Source of the DNA: Phycisphaera sp.
Lineage (GTDB): Bacteria; Planctomycetota; Phycisphaerae; Phycisphaerales; Zrk34
NCBI GenBank assembly: GCA_016125285.1
Contig: WGMA01000012.1
Coordinates: forward strand, 1-64,000
Length of the DNA: 64,000 nt
Direction: 5' to 3'
Shown here: positions 17,188 through 26,050 of the stretch, one piece after another
How positions within the stretch are numbered: position 1 is the stretch's first letter
Layout: each line of letters starts with the position of its first letter
Program-made: the position numbers and the translations under genes
The notes under the pieces: generated by a model
Database searches by the model: none
What the model saw: the letters and a program-made list of their open reading frames with translations, nothing else
Told to the model about the DNA's origin: nothing

Positions 17188-18102
17188 ATGTCACGATCCG
17201 ATGCGCACCGATGGACGGCGGCGGCGTTCGCGCTGGCGGTGATCTGCCTCGCGGGCGGCTGCGAGACCGAGCCGTACGACGCGGCGTACTACTCGTACGA
17301 CCCGTTCTACGAGGACGCCTACGCGTACCACTATTACTACTACCCCTCCGCCAGCTACACGGTGTTTTACTGCACCGAGACGCGCGATTATCACTGGTGT
17401 GAGCACGACCGGTGGTACGTCGATCGTCGCCTGCCGGCGCACGTGCATTGCGACACGCTCAACCGCGTGACGATCGCCTGCAACGACAACACGCCGCGCC
17501 GCTACGTCGACCGGGCCAGGCAGTTGGCGCGCGAGCGCGGGTCGCAGCCGGGCAGACGCGACGAGCCCGGTGGTCGCTACGAGCCGGGCGGGCGTGGCGC
17601 GCCGCAACACATCGCGCCGCTGGCGCGTGCCGACGAGCCCGGGCCGCAGGATCGCTACGACACGCCGCGGCAGTGGACGGGCGGGGTCGATCGGCGTCGC
17701 GACGACGCGACCGACCGACGCGACTACCGCGGCGATGCCGATGTCCGTCACGACCACAACGCCTACGACGCGTCGGCTCACCGGGCCGCGCCGCCGCAGC
17801 GCACGCCGGAGCCGGTGCTGCGTCGATTCGACAAGCCGGAGCGTCCGATTTACAAAAACGACTCGGACACCGTGGTTGATCGCGAGCGCGACAACCACGA
17901 TGCGGCTCGCCACGAGCATAGTGCCCGGCCGGACGATGCGCATGCCGAACACGACCGTGGCGGCAAGACGGCTAAGAGTGTCCGTACCCGTGACTCGGAC
18001 GACGATCGCGACAAAGATAAGGATACGGACGTGACGCGCGGCCGACGTCCGACCGGCGCACCGGCGGGCGACTCGCCGCGACAGCGCAAGGTCAGAGGCT
18101 GA
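17188..18102 (+). CDS. Lipoprotein with Tyr-rich YHYYYYPS domain and charged low-complexity tail
   Basis: 304 aa, with GGGAGG upstream of the ATG. The lipobox is LAGGC with Cys25. Residues about 30-110 form a small domain rich in Tyr and Trp (YAYHYYYYPSASYTVFYC, then YHWCEHDRWYVDRRLP). The remaining 190 residues are low complexity, full of Arg, Asp, His and Pro, and probably disordered. The small domain matches, position by position, the core of the next gene's product, so the two are paralogues. Comparable short Tyr/Trp domains occur in other bacterial envelope proteins, without a known function. The additional Cys in this copy could form disulfides. Confidence 0.65.
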   Translation: MSRSDAHRWTAAAFALAVICLAGGCETEPYDAAYYSYDPFYEDAYAYHYYYYPSASYTVFYCTETRDYHWCEHDRWYVDRRLPAHVHCDTLNRVTIACNDNTPRRYVDRARQLARERGSQPGRRDEPGGRYEPGGRGAPQHIAPLARADEPGPQDRYDTPRQWTGGVDRRRDDATDRRDYRGDADVRHDHNAYDASAHRAAPPQRTPEPVLRRFDKPERPIYKNDSDTVVDRERDNHDAARHEHSARPDDAHAEHDRGGKTAKSVRTRDSDDDRDKDKDTDVTRGRRPTGAPAGDSPRQRKVRG

Positions 18103-18143
18103 GGTCGGGCGTGACCCGGCGTGTCGACGAGAGGTGGATGGGT

Positions 18144-18788
18144 ATGAGCGGCAGGACGGCTATAAGGTTGCGAGCGTCGGCGGCGATCGTTGCGATCAGC
18201 GTCGCGCTGATGCTGGGCGGGTGCAACAAGGACGCGCAGACCGAGTCGGACATGTCCGCCGCGGCCACGCCGGATGGCGCGGTGGCGCCCGTAAATGGCG
18301 AAGGCGCGGCTCGCGCTGAAACCGACGGCGCGACCCAGCCGGGCGACGCGGCCGCGGAGCCGCCGGTCGCGCGCCCGTCGAGCGACGTCGCGGCGCAGCC
18401 CGTGCCCGACGGCCCGCCGCGGCGTTACCACTACTACCCGCATCACGAGGTGTTCTACGACGTGCAGGCTCACCGCTACACGTGGTACGCCAAGGGCGTG
18501 TGGAACAGCGCGGCGGCGCTGCCGATAGCGATCAAGCTCAACCCGGCGAACGCGCTGATCATCTCGCTGCCCGGTGACAAGCCGGAGCTGAGCATCACGC
18601 AGGCGCACCGCACCGCGCGCAGCAAGGGACTCGTGCCGGGCCAGTCGCTCGGCGCGGGCGGCGCGGCGCCCGACAACGTCGGCGCCGCCCCGTCGCAACC
18701 CGCCCCCTCACAGCCCGCCGAGCCCCAGCCCGTCGCCCCACCGCAACCCGAACCGACCGCCCCGCCGCAGCGCAAATCACTGTTTTAA
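18144..18788 (+). CDS. Lipoprotein with YHYYP/YTWYAKGVW domain, paralogue of the preceding gene
   Basis: 214 aa from the ATG at 18144, which has GAGGTGG 6 nt upstream; an in-frame GTG at 18111 is less likely. The lipobox LMLGGC gives Cys27. After an Ala/Pro linker, the core domain runs RRYHYYPHHEVFYDVQAHRY, then YTWYAKGVWNSAAALP and HRTARSKGLVPGQ. This follows the same spacing as in the previous protein. The C-terminus is a Pro/Gln-rich tail. The two genes are 41 bp apart and probably co-transcribed. No enzyme motif is visible. Confidence 0.65.
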   Translation: MSGRTAIRLRASAAIVAISVALMLGGCNKDAQTESDMSAAATPDGAVAPVNGEGAARAETDGATQPGDAAAEPPVARPSSDVAAQPVPDGPPRRYHYYPHHEVFYDVQAHRYTWYAKGVWNSAAALPIAIKLNPANALIISLPGDKPELSITQAHRTARSKGLVPGQSLGAGGAAPDNVGAAPSQPAPSQPAEPQPVAPPQPEPTAPPQRKSLF

Positions 18789-18904
18789 CGATTGCCATTT
18801 ACGCATAACTCATTGTGACTCGGGGCAAAACCTATGGGGCCCGGGCGGCATCTGACATAGGATGGTATGAGTATCCGCACTGTTCGAGTGGGAAGGGAGC
18901 AGTC

Positions 18905-21900
18905 ATGTCTGACCAGAAAGCCGCGGCCGCGTCGTCGGGTGACGCGCCGAACGCAAAGAAGCCGAAATCGTTCCTCCGCAAGCTCGCCTACGCCGCGGTC
19001 GCCGTCGTGGTCATCGTGGTGTTGTTGCTGGCGATCGCGCCGATGGGCGCGGGGTCGCTGGCGACGGGCATCGCGCAGGACGCGATCAACGAGCAGATTA
19101 CCGGCCGCGTGACGATCGACTCCGTGTCGCTCGGCTGGGGCAGCGGGCAGACCGTCACCGGCATCACCGTCTACGACCCCGACGGCAAGAAGGTCGCGAG
19201 CCTCGACGAGCTGCGCACGGACCTGTCGCTGCTCGGCGCGATCTTCGGCAGCCTCGACCTCGGCGAGACCGTCGGCAAGGGATTGACCGCGGACATCGTC
19301 GTCGCGGACGACGGCACGAACAACCTGATGCGCGCGATCGCGATGCGTAACCCCACGCCGCCGAGCAAGGACCCGACGGTGCTGCCGACGGCGCTGGGCA
19401 TCCGCTTCAGGCTCGTCGACTCCAAGGCGATCACCGTCACCGCGCCCGGCGTCGACAAGGTCGTGATCGACGACCTGCACGTCGAGCTCGACGCGCCGAA
19501 GATCACCGACCCGATCACGCTGAAGGTCACCGGCAAGACCGGCCAGGGCGACACGCACGGCACGCTCGACGTTGACGGCAAGGTCGGCGGCGCCGTCGCG
19601 CCCGACGGCACGCTCGTCGCCGACGCCGATCACCTCGACAAGCTCGACGTGTCGCTCAACGTCAAGGCGACCGACCTTCCGGTCGACGGCGTCGACGCGA
19701 TGCTCGAACAGCGCGGCCTGATCACCGCGGCGCTGGGCAACAAGATGACCGTCGCGACCAGCGTCGCCAGCGCGACCGGCGGCAGGTTCGACGTGACGCT
19801 CACCGCGACGTCACCCAACCTCGACGCGTCGCTCAACACGCAGCTGACGTCCGACATGAAGGCGAGCGGCTCGGGCAGCGTGACGCTGACCGCGACGCCC
19901 GCGCTGTCGACCGCGATGGCGAAGCTGAACCCGGAGGCCGGTGCGCCGATCGCGCTGACGAAGCCGGTGCCGGTGAAGGTGACGATCGAGCACTTCGCCG
20001 CGGACCTGAACAACGTCGCGCCCAACACGCTCGCCGCGAAGGCGTCGGTGACGGCGGAGGGCGACGTGCCGCTGGCGGGCGACAAGAGCCTCGAGGGCGT
20101 GATCGTGCGTAACCCGAGCGCGTCGATCGACACGGCGAACCTCGCGGGCGCGGCGACGCTGGCGCTCAACGCCGAGCTGGTCACGCCCGACGGTCCGGGC
20201 ACGGTGAACGTCGGCGGCAAGGTTGACGGTCTGTTCGCCGCGGGCTGGACGCCGAAGTTTGACAAGGCGAAGGTGAACGTCACGAGCGTGCTCAAGCACG
20301 CGCCCGTCGCGCTGGTCGATCGGATGGCGATGCTGGAGGGGATGGCGACCGAGGCGCTGGGGCCGATGGTCGACGTCGAGGCGAAGGTGATGAGCGCGGA
20401 CGCCGGGCACGTCGACGTGACGCTGCACGCGAAGTCGCAGCATCTCGCGGCGGACTGGAGCGGGCAGCTGGGCGGCGACAAGCTCCGCGCTACCGGGTCG
20501 GGCAAGGTCGTGCAGACCGTTACGCCGGGCCTCGTCGCGGTGCTGGCGAAGCGTGCGGACAACAACGACCTGAAGCTGGTCAGGCCCGTCACCCTGACGA
20601 TCACGATCGACAAGCTCGACGCGATGCTGGAGGACATGACACCCGCCGCGCTCGCTGCGGGTTTGTCGTTCGGCGCGGACGGCGACGTGGTGCTTGCCGG
20701 CGACCCGAAGCTGGGCGACATGACGATCAGCGGACTGAGCGGATCGTTCAGCACGCCGGGCCTGAACAAGTCGATGACGGTCGCGCTCAAGGGCGCGGCG
20801 CGGACGAAGGACGGCACGGGCGATGTGAAGGTCGACGGCACGATCAGCGATCTGTTCACCACGTCGTGGTCGCCGAACCTGCAGACGATGAAGGCCAACG
20901 TCACGGCGCACGCGAAGGACCTGCCGACGGCGTTGCTTGACGGTGTGGCGCAGCAGGACGGCGTGCTCGTCGAGGCGCTCGGCGCGCGTGTGAACCTCGA
21001 CGTGACCTCGAAGTCGACCGGCGCCGACGCGGCGGAGGTCGCGGTGAAGCTCACCAGCCCGCGGCTCACGGCGAACCCGACGCTGAGCCTCAACGCGAAG
21101 GCGAAGACGATCACGCTGACCGGGCCGGCCGACGTGTCGATGGAGGTGACGCGCGGGTTGTTCGAGCGGTTCGTGGCGAAGGAGAGCGGCCTGGCGATGC
21201 ACGGCGACTCGATGCACGTGACGCTGTCGCTGGCGAAGCTCGACGCGCCGCTGCCGGGCGAGACGAACGGCAAGGCGGACCCGGTGTTCCAGCCGAGCCG
21301 CACGACCATCGATGCGGAGGTCACGGAGCTGCGCGACCTCGACGTCGACGTCGCGTCGCTCGGGCCGGGCGGCGGCGTGGCGATCGACGGCCTGTCGGCC
21401 TTCCTGACCGGTCCGCTGGACAAGCTCGCGCTGAACCTCGCCGGGCGCGCGCACGCGCGCAGCGACAAGGGCGAGTACGCGCGGGCGCTCGGCGGTCCGG
21501 TCGACCTGTGGGCGCACGTCGAGACGGGCCTCAACGACGACAGCTCACTGAAGCCGCTCACCGTGACGAAGGTCTCTGCGACCAGCCCACTGCTTGAGGC
21601 GAAGGTCGCGGGCGTGAAGGCGGACGGCAACTTCGCCGCGGCGGAGCTGAGCGGCGCGAAGATCACGTACAAGCTGCAGCCGGTGACGCTGACGGACTTC
21701 GGCGTGGTCGAACCGGGCGGCGTGACGATCGCCGAGCCGATGACGCTGACGATCACCGCGCCGAGCATCAAGGCGGCGCTGGCGGAGTTCGCGTTGTCAA
21801 AGGTGTCACTGACGGCGGACGCGTCGTTCGACAAGGCGGTGCTCGCGGGCGACGAGCAGGTCGCCGGGGCGTCGATCCGCGACGCGACGACGAAGCTGTC

Positions 21901-24052
21901 GTTCGACGGCGCGGGGGGCGTGGCGACGGTGAACCTGACGGGCAAGGCCGGCGTGCGCGGACAGGCGGAGCCGGGCCCGCTGAACATCGACCTCAAGGCC
22001 GCGAAGCTGATCGGCGCGGACGGCGCGCTGGCGATGGACGCCGCGGACGTGAACACGACGGTGAAGCTCGGCGGGTTGCCGACGGGGTTCGTCGAGGCGG
22101 TGACGGGTCAGTCGGGCAAGCTGACGTCGGTGGTCGGTGCGTCGGTGAACGTCGACGCGACGGCGCAGCTGGCGGGCCTGTCGCAGCCGCGCGGCACGAT
22201 GGACCTGAAGCTGACGACGCCGTCGAAGCAGATGACGCTCGACGCGGCGTTGAAGCTGGGCGAGGTGGTGACGCTGGCGAAGCCGGCGACGATGCGGATG
22301 CAGCTGACGCCGGCGGCGTGGAAGGTGTGGATCGAGCCGGCGCTGACGCCCGCGCCCGTCGCGTCGGCGGACGGCGCCGCGGCCAAGCCCGCCGCTCCGG
22401 CGCCGGCGCTGACGCTGGTCGAGCCGACGTGGATCAACGCGACGATCGAGTCGCTGTCGTGGCCGATGCCCGCGCCCGCGGCGAAGCCGGACGTCGTGGC
22501 GAAGACGGCCGCGACGCCCACCGCTTCACCGGCCGCGAGCGAGGGCGCGTCGACGCCCGCCGCGCCGCCGATCGATCTGTCGAAGGTCGCGATCAAGGCC
22601 AACGCGTCGGCCGAACAACCCGTGATCATCGAGGGCGGCGCCGATGCGCAGCGTGTGGCGCTCACGGACCTGCGCCTCACGGCGAGCGCGGTGAACCTCA
22701 CGCAGCCGCTGACCGTCACGTTGGACAGCGGCATCAAGCCGGTCAGCAAGGACGGCGCGTCGCTGCCGCCGACGCTCGCGGCGCCGGGCGCGCTGAACGT
22801 CAAGGCCGTGCTGACCGACGCGGTGACGCCGACGCTCGAGGTGAACACCAACACGCTCAGCGCCGATGTCACGGTGACCGGCACGCAGCTGCCGACCGCG
22901 ATGGTCGATCAGGTGCTGCAGCAGGGCGGCTTCGTCCGCGCCGCGCTCGGCCCGCGGACCGACGTCAACGTCACGACGAAGCTCGCGAAGATGAACGGGC
23001 CGCTCGACATCAAGCTCAAGTCCACGTACGCCGAGGCGAACATCGCCGGGCAGCTCAACGCCGGGTTCCTGGAGCTGCGCGAAGATGCGCGGATGAAGCT
23101 GACGGTGACCGACAAGCTCAGCCGCCACTTCCTCAACCACCCGCTGCTCAAGCAGGTGGTCAAGTCGGAGGAGCCTATCGACGTGGTGGCGTACAAGCAG
23201 AACTTCCGCGTGCCGCTCGGGCTCGACGGCAAGCCGTTCGACATCACGAAGGTGTCGATCGACAAGCTCACGGTCGACCCGCGGAAGATGGTGGTCAAGA
23301 ACGCCGGCCTGATCAAGACGCTGCTCGAGCTGCCGACGAAGATCTCGAGCATCAAGGGCGGCAAGTTCGGCGCGCTGTTCGGCAGCGACGAGCTGAAGGC
23401 GTGGTTCACGCCGGTCGATATCAGCATGAAGGACGGCGTGGCGACGTACAGCCGCATGGACATGCTGATCGGCGACGACTACCAGGTCGCCACGTGGGGC
23501 ACGATGAATCTCGCGACGCAGCCGCGCACGGTCAACGGCGTGCAGATGCCGGCCGAGTACGGCAACATGGTGCTCGGCATCGACGAGCGCGCGCTGCGTA
23601 AGGTGTACGGCATCACGCAGTGGATCACGGACCCGAACTACGTCGACCAGTTCGTGATGAAGGGCAAGCTCGAAACGCTCGGCCCGGACACCGGCGACAT
23701 GCTCGGACGACTGACGCTGCTGACCGCCGAGGGCGCCACCGGCGCCGTGGCTGGCAAGGCGGGCGACATCATCGGTCTCGTTCGCAAGACGCTGTCGACG
23801 GCAGACAAGGAACTGCTCGGCCGCAAGTTCGACCCGGCGCCCGCGCCGCGCAAGCCGTTCCCCTGGCCCGAGCAGGAGTACACGGACAAGGAAAAGGAAC
23901 TGATCCAGAAGCGCACCGGCGCGCAGGCCGACCCGAACCAGCCACAGACCCAGCCGACGCAGCCCACCCAGACGACCGAGCCCGAGAAGCCGAAGGAGTC
24001 GCCCGAGGACAAGCTGATCAAGGAAGGCCTCAAGAAGCTGTTTGGGAAGTGA
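18905..24052 (+). CDS. Giant AsmA-like periplasmic repeat protein
   Basis: 1715 aa from the ATG at 18905, which has AGGGAG upstream. A cytoplasmic tail of about 25 residues is followed by one TM helix (FLRKLAYAAVAVVVIVVLLLA). An AsmA-type start comes next (INEQITGRVTIDSVSLGWGS, then VASLDELRTDLSLLGAIFG). The body is beta-rich and repetitive: a block beginning P-x-A-hydrophobic-hydrophobic-D, then GxxxxALG, then DV, recurs five times. The C-terminus ends with a QPQTQPTQPTQT low-complexity run and a charged tail. AsmA/TamB-like proteins span the periplasm and are linked to lipid transport or outer-membrane assembly. This one is far longer than AsmA (about 600 aa). Placement in that superfamily is by architecture, not by a full profile match. 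Confidence 0.7.
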   Translation: MSDQKAAAASSGDAPNAKKPKSFLRKLAYAAVAVVVIVVLLLAIAPMGAGSLATGIAQDAINEQITGRVTIDSVSLGWGSGQTVTGITVYDPDGKKVASLDELRTDLSLLGAIFGSLDLGETVGKGLTADIVVADDGTNNLMRAIAMRNPTPPSKDPTVLPTALGIRFRLVDSKAITVTAPGVDKVVIDDLHVELDAPKITDPITLKVTGKTGQGDTHGTLDVDGKVGGAVAPDGTLVADADHLDKLDVSLNVKATDLPVDGVDAMLEQRGLITAALGNKMTVATSVASATGGRFDVTLTATSPNLDASLNTQLTSDMKASGSGSVTLTATPALSTAMAKLNPEAGAPIALTKPVPVKVTIEHFAADLNNVAPNTLAAKASVTAEGDVPLAGDKSLEGVIVRNPSASIDTANLAGAATLALNAELVTPDGPGTVNVGGKVDGLFAAGWTPKFDKAKVNVTSVLKHAPVALVDRMAMLEGMATEALGPMVDVEAKVMSADAGHVDVTLHAKSQHLAADWSGQLGGDKLRATGSGKVVQTVTPGLVAVLAKRADNNDLKLVRPVTLTITIDKLDAMLEDMTPAALAAGLSFGADGDVVLAGDPKLGDMTISGLSGSFSTPGLNKSMTVALKGAARTKDGTGDVKVDGTISDLFTTSWSPNLQTMKANVTAHAKDLPTALLDGVAQQDGVLVEALGARVNLDVTSKSTGADAAEVAVKLTSPRLTANPTLSLNAKAKTITLTGPADVSMEVTRGLFERFVAKESGLAMHGDSMHVTLSLAKLDAPLPGETNGKADPVFQPSRTTIDAEVTELRDLDVDVASLGPGGGVAIDGLSAFLTGPLDKLALNLAGRAHARSDKGEYARALGGPVDLWAHVETGLNDDSSLKPLTVTKVSATSPLLEAKVAGVKADGNFAAAELSGAKITYKLQPVTLTDFGVVEPGGVTIAEPMTLTITAPSIKAALAEFALSKVSLTADASFDKAVLAGDEQVAGASIRDATTKLSFDGAGGVATVNLTGKAGVRGQAEPGPLNIDLKAAKLIGADGALAMDAADVNTTVKLGGLPTGFVEAVTGQSGKLTSVVGASVNVDATAQLAGLSQPRGTMDLKLTTPSKQMTLDAALKLGEVVTLAKPATMRMQLTPAAWKVWIEPALTPAPVASADGAAAKPAAPAPALTLVEPTWINATIESLSWPMPAPAAKPDVVAKTAATPTASPAASEGASTPAAPPIDLSKVAIKANASAEQPVIIEGGADAQRVALTDLRLTASAVNLTQPLTVTLDSGIKPVSKDGASLPPTLAAPGALNVKAVLTDAVTPTLEVNTNTLSADVTVTGTQLPTAMVDQVLQQGGFVRAALGPRTDVNVTTKLAKMNGPLDIKLKSTYAEANIAGQLNAGFLELREDARMKLTVTDKLSRHFLNHPLLKQVVKSEEPIDVVAYKQNFRVPLGLDGKPFDITKVSIDKLTVDPRKMVVKNAGLIKTLLELPTKISSIKGGKFGALFGSDELKAWFTPVDISMKDGVATYSRMDMLIGDDYQVATWGTMNLATQPRTVNGVQMPAEYGNMVLGIDERALRKVYGITQWITDPNYVDQFVMKGKLETLGPDTGDMLGRLTLLTAEGATGAVAGKAGDIIGLVRKTLSTADKELLGRKFDPAPAPRKPFPWPEQEYTDKEKELIQKRTGAQADPNQPQTQPTQPTQTTEPEKPKESPEDKLIKEGLKKLFGK

Positions 24053-24070
24053 CGATCCCGCGGCCCGTCT

Positions 24071-24161
24071 GTTTCAAGTCTCAAGTCTCAGGTCTCAAGT
24101 TGAAGCGCGGCGCCCGTCGGCCGTGACCACAACTTGAAACCTGCAACATGAGACCTGAAAC
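24071..24161. repeat. Imperfect inverted repeat built from TCAAGTC/TCAGGTC words
   Basis: The arms 24071-24102 and 24130-24161 match at 27 of 32 positions as inverted copies, around a 27-nt GC-rich centre. Within each arm a 7-8 nt word (TCAAGTC, TCAGGTC) recurs. It lies in the 129-bp gap between two co-directional genes. Confidence 0.8.
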
Positions 24162-24181
24162 AAAGCGAACGGAGCGAGCGC

Positions 24182-24490
24182 ATGAAAGTGATCGCGGACT
24201 TCTGCATCGTGCCCATCGGCGTGGGCGTGTCGGTGTCGCCGTACGTCGCCGCGTGCGAGCGCGTGCTCAAGCACGCCGGGCTGAACACGACGCTGCACGC
24301 CTACGGCACCAACATCGAGGGCGAGTGGGACGACGTGTTCGCCGCGATCAAGCGCTGCCACGAGCTCGTCCACGAGATGGGCGCGCCGCGCATCACCAGC
24401 ACGCTGAAGTTCGGCACGCGCACCGACCGCGACCAGACCATGCGGGACAAGGTCGACAGCGTCGAGCGCAAGCTCAGCGGCGGGGACTGA
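24182..24490 (+). CDS. MTH1187/YkoF-type thiamine-binding protein (UPF0045)
   Basis: 102 aa. Family hallmarks are VIADFCIVPIGVGVSVSPYV at the N-terminus, HAYGTNIEGEWDDVFAAIK in the middle, and GAPRITSTLKFGTRTD near the end. Proteins of this ferredoxin-fold family bind thiamine or related pyrimidines and form tetramers. The function in the cell is not established. With ThiD2-ThiE in the same window, thiamine salvage is a plausible context, but the genes are 23 kb apart. Confidence 0.85.
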   Translation: MKVIADFCIVPIGVGVSVSPYVAACERVLKHAGLNTTLHAYGTNIEGEWDDVFAAIKRCHELVHEMGAPRITSTLKFGTRTDRDQTMRDKVDSVERKLSGGD

Positions 24491-24640
24491 CGGAAGACCC
24501 CCTCTCCCTCAAGGGAGAGGGCAGGGGTGAGGGTGAAGCCTTCGAATTGTGTTGTATGTTTCGCGCGCAATACGGTGTCCGATGAATCGACCCCCTTACC
24601 CCACCTCTCCCCACCTGGGGGCGAGGGGGTTTGATGGCCT
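24491..24640. repeat. Palindromic CCCTCTCCC-type intergenic element filling a convergent gap
   Basis: The first arm is CCCTCTCCC at 24500-24508 against GGGAGAGGG at 24513-24521. A second, partly complementary C-rich then G-rich block (24591-24631) lies near the other end. The word TGAATCGACCCCCT (24583-24596) recurs exactly at 39114-39127 in a like-sized convergent gap. The element lies between two converging stop codons and could act as a two-way terminator (inference). Confidence 0.75.
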
Positions 24641-25162
24641 CTACTTCGCGACGTCGGGGTTCAACGGGTTGTCTTCGTCGCGGTCGCCCAAGGTACCTTC
24701 GGCCAAACCCCAGCCGGTCTCCCCGCGGACGTACCGCAGCGTCTGGTAGGCGACGCGTCCGTCGAGGCGTGCTTCGACGACGATGTGCTTTTCGAGGTTG
24801 CGCCGATCGCGGTGGACCGTGAGGACGATCGCGGCGTTGCGCTCGGCGAAGGCGGGCGGCAGGTCGAGCCAGAGCCTGTCACGCCGCTTGGGCGCGTCGG
24901 CGGGCACGATCGCGTTGGGGCGCGGGTCGATGGCCAGTCGCGGCGAGGCCAGCGCCCCGGCGATCAGCATCTGGCGCAGCTCGGTCTCGGCGATCGCGTC
25001 GCGTGTTGCGTCGGCCTCGTTCTTCAGCCGCGTCATCAGCGCGGTGATCGCCAGCCCCACGAGCACGACGAGCATCATCGCGGCGATGGTGGCGAAGCCG
25101 CGCCGGTGGCGTCTCCCTCTGCCTTGAGGGAGAGGCGTTATGAAGCGGCGTGTCTTGCTCAT
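24641..25162 (-). CDS. GspK-like pseudopilin
   Basis: 173 aa. The positively charged leader ends RRHRRG, then comes the cleavage point and FATIAAMMLVVLVGLAITALM, a type IV prepilin-like helix without Glu at +5. Lack of Glu5 is a known trait of GspK, the tip pseudopilin of type II secretion, though GspK is usually larger. The ATG overlaps the stop of the upstream pseudopilin gene by 4 bp (ATGA), so translation is coupled. The leader contains TPLPQGRGR, encoded by a copy of the intergenic CCTCTCCCTCAAGG hairpin element. Confidence 0.65.
   Translation of the reverse strand: MSKTRRFITPLPQGRGRRHRRGFATIAAMMLVVLVGLAITALMTRLKNEADATRDAIAETELRQMLIAGALASPRLAIDPRPNAIVPADAPKRRDRLWLDLPPAFAERNAAIVLTVHRDRRNLEKHIVVEARLDGRVAYQTLRYVRGETGWGLAEGTLGDRDEDNPLNPDVAK
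25112..25133. repeat. Dispersed hairpin element inside the pseudopilin leader
   Basis: TCTCCCTC (25112-25119) pairs with GAGGGAGA (25126-25133). On the coding strand the region shares CCTCTCCCTCAAGG with the intergenic element near 24500. It is translated as PLPQGRG in the leader peptide. Confidence 0.7.
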
Positions 25163-25683
25163 CGCGCGTCACCCCCTCCCACGGCGCCGGAAAACACGGC
25201 CATCTGGCTGTAGAGGCGCAGCTCGCGCTCGGGGCCGAGCGACGCGCCGTCCCGCGTGACGACGAGGACGACGCCGTCGAGCGTGAACGTCATGCGATCG
25301 TGTTGCAGCGGCCAGGTGCGTTCGTCGAGCTTGGTGCGTCCGTCGAAGCTCGTGCGCCGGATCGAATGCGTGGGCGGTCCGCCGTCGGCGGGCGGGTCGT
25401 CGTCGAGCACCTGCCAGACGACCGATCGCTCCTCGTTCTGTCGGATCAGCAGCGTCGCGTCGTCGCCGACGCGGATCTCGTACGCGGCCCACGCGTCGGC
25501 GCGGAGGATCTTCTTCACACGGGCCTCGATGCGGTGCTGCTCCTGGCCGACCTGCGCGTCGCGTGTGACGCGCAGCGTGGTCTTCAGCACGAGGCCCGAG
25601 ATCGCGAGGAACGCGATCGCGAGGATCACCACGCCGAGCAGCTCAACGAGCAGGTAGCCGCGCTGTCGGGCGTGTCGGTTCAT
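25159..25683 (-). CDS. GspJ-like pseudopilin
   Basis: 174 aa. A class III signal peptide is clear: MNRHARQRG, then YLLVELLGVVILAIAFLAISG with Glu at +5. The rest is a mixed alpha/beta periplasmic domain ending GPERELRLYSQMAVF, of the size and pattern of the minor pseudopilin GspJ. The ATG at 25683 overlaps the previous gene's stop by 4 bp, and its own stop overlaps the next start by 4 bp. It would be processed by a prepilin peptidase not encoded here. Confidence 0.7.
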   Translation of the reverse strand: MNRHARQRGYLLVELLGVVILAIAFLAISGLVLKTTLRVTRDAQVGQEQHRIEARVKKILRADAWAAYEIRVGDDATLLIRQNEERSVVWQVLDDDPPADGGPPTHSIRRTSFDGRTKLDERTWPLQHDRMTFTLDGVVLVVTRDGASLGPERELRLYSQMAVFSGAVGGGDAR

Positions 25684-26048
25684 CGCGGCGCCTCCACCGC
25701 GCGGGCGGGCACGACGCCGGTGATCTCGACGGTGCGGCCGAGGTACGTGACGCTGACGCTGACCCACTTCTTCGCGGCGAACGACTCGCCGCCGTCGACC
25801 GCGCGGATGGTGACGGTGGTGTCGCCGTCGTCGAGGTTCGGCGCTTCGCGGCCGAGCTGGAGGTCGACGAGCACGCGCTCGGCAAGGGCCGCGGCCTGGC
25901 GCGCGCGGGCGACCTGCAGCGCGCCGGACTGGTACTGCCGCACGGCGCCGACCACGACGAGCAGCAGCACGGTGGCGAGGATCAGGCCGCCGATCATGTC
26001 GATCATGACGAAGCCGCGGCGACGCGTGATGTGGCGGGTCGGTGTCAT
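25680..26048 (-). CDS. Small pseudopilin (GspI/GspH-like)
   Basis: 122 aa from the ATG at 26048, two bases after the upstream stop. The leader MTPTRHITRRRG is followed by FVMIDMIGGLILATVLLLVVV. Asp occupies +5, where Glu is normal. The C-terminal 70 residues (TTVTIRAVDGGESFAAKKWV, then VTYLGRTVEITGVVPA) resemble the small beta domain of GspI. It is the first of three pseudopilin genes joined by overlapping stops and starts. Confidence 0.65.
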   Translation of the reverse strand: MTPTRHITRRRGFVMIDMIGGLILATVLLLVVVGAVRQYQSGALQVARARQAAALAERVLVDLQLGREAPNLDDGDTTVTIRAVDGGESFAAKKWVSVSVTYLGRTVEITGVVPARAVEAPR

Positions 26049-26050
26049 CG

